From an uncultured Erysipelotrichaceae bacterium (lineage in GTDB: Bacteria; Bacillota_I; Bacilli_A; RFN20; CAG-826): a DNA stretch of 22,616 nt. Location of the stretch: assembly GCA_902799855.1 (NCBI GenBank), contig CADCCA010000010.1:1-22616 (forward strand). The letters are read 5' to 3'. Every line of letters begins with the position of its first letter. Within the stretch, counting starts at the first letter, position 1. This document shows, piece after piece, positions 22,577 through 22,616 of the stretch. The position numbers and the translations under genes are program-made. The notes under the pieces are model-generated. The model was given only the letters and a program-made list of their open reading frames with translations. It searched no databases and was not told where the DNA came from.

Positions 22577-22616
22577 AAACAGAGCCATGACGCTCATTAA
22601 CCAATAGTGTGTCTTG
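22575..22616 (-). ncRNA. Antisense RNA 3, 3' part only
   Basis: The minus strand after peptide 3 reads ACACUAUUGG, then GGCUCUG and a U run complementary to 22575-22579. This matches the loop motif (ACACU...UUGG) and terminator arm of antisense RNA 2. The 5' arm and promoter lie beyond the window edge. Confidence 0.5.

Larger units (their letters stand above)
21953..22616. repeat. Tandem array of three ~238-bp units (small peptide gene plus antisense RNA)
   Basis: Three units start at 21953, 22192 and 22430, a period of 239 and 238 bp. Each holds, in order, a conserved 28-bp block, a hairpin closing over the Shine-Dalgarno, a short gene for a hydrophobic peptide, a palindromic 3' segment and, at the first two junctions, a minus-strand promoter. 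Units are strongly conserved in the block and antisense promoter, but diverged in the coding and hairpin sequences, so they are old duplications rather than recent copies. The third unit continues past the window. The organisation is that of tandem type I toxin-antitoxin loci. Confidence 0.75.

Overview
This 22.6 kb window is chromosomal DNA from a low-GC Gram-positive bacterium, most likely an uncultured, compact-genome member of the Bacilli (RF39/Erysipelotrichia-like). The grounds are AT-rich codon use, A+G-rich Shine-Dalgarno sites, a type B (Bacillus-like) RNase P RNA, a sufCDSUB operon with SufU, and compressed versions of Bacillus neighbourhoods (cmk/der/HU, cca/dnaD/nth, recU/gpsB/rnpB, pgsA/cinA/recA). 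UGA acts as a stop (end of dnaD), so the standard bacterial code applies. The lineage call is inference.

Layout. (1) 1-4230, minus strand: the 5' part of a HIT-family gene, then two overlapping secreted lipoprotein genes, a PrsA/parvulin-type foldase and a diverged companion. (2) 4231-11650, plus strand: a divergent promoter region, then sufC-sufD-sufS-sufU-sufB continuing without a gap into mnmG and rsmG. (3) 11651-12597: an FMN riboswitch with terminator and ribU, the riboflavin ECF transporter S component. (4) 12645-12824, minus: a 4Fe-4S ferredoxin. (5) 12964-15594: a small one-helix membrane protein, cmk, der and an HU gene with terminator. (6) 15624-17590: a short CCA-enzyme-like gene, dnaD and nth, meeting convergently a minus-strand exonuclease/recU pair (17575-18890). 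(7) 18987-21932: gpsB, rnpB, pgsA, the cinA C-terminal domain and recA with terminator.

(8) 21953 to the window end is the most unusual part: three tandem units of about 238 bp. Each has a 28-bp conserved block, a hairpin that pairs the Shine-Dalgarno with an upstream anti-SD, and a 25-32 codon gene for a basic, single-helix hydrophobic peptide. At the first two junctions a strong minus-strand extended -10 promoter should produce a convergent antisense RNA of about 57 nt with a terminator hairpin, overlapping the 3' UTR of the peptide gene. The SD hairpins differ in sequence between units but stay paired. I read this as a tandem array of an apparently undescribed type I toxin-antitoxin family. 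The third unit is cut by the window edge.

The rest is housekeeping: envelope protein folding, Fe-S assembly, tRNA and rRNA modification, riboflavin uptake, nucleotide and GTPase functions, replication initiation, DNA repair and recombination, cell division, tRNA 5' processing and phospholipid synthesis.
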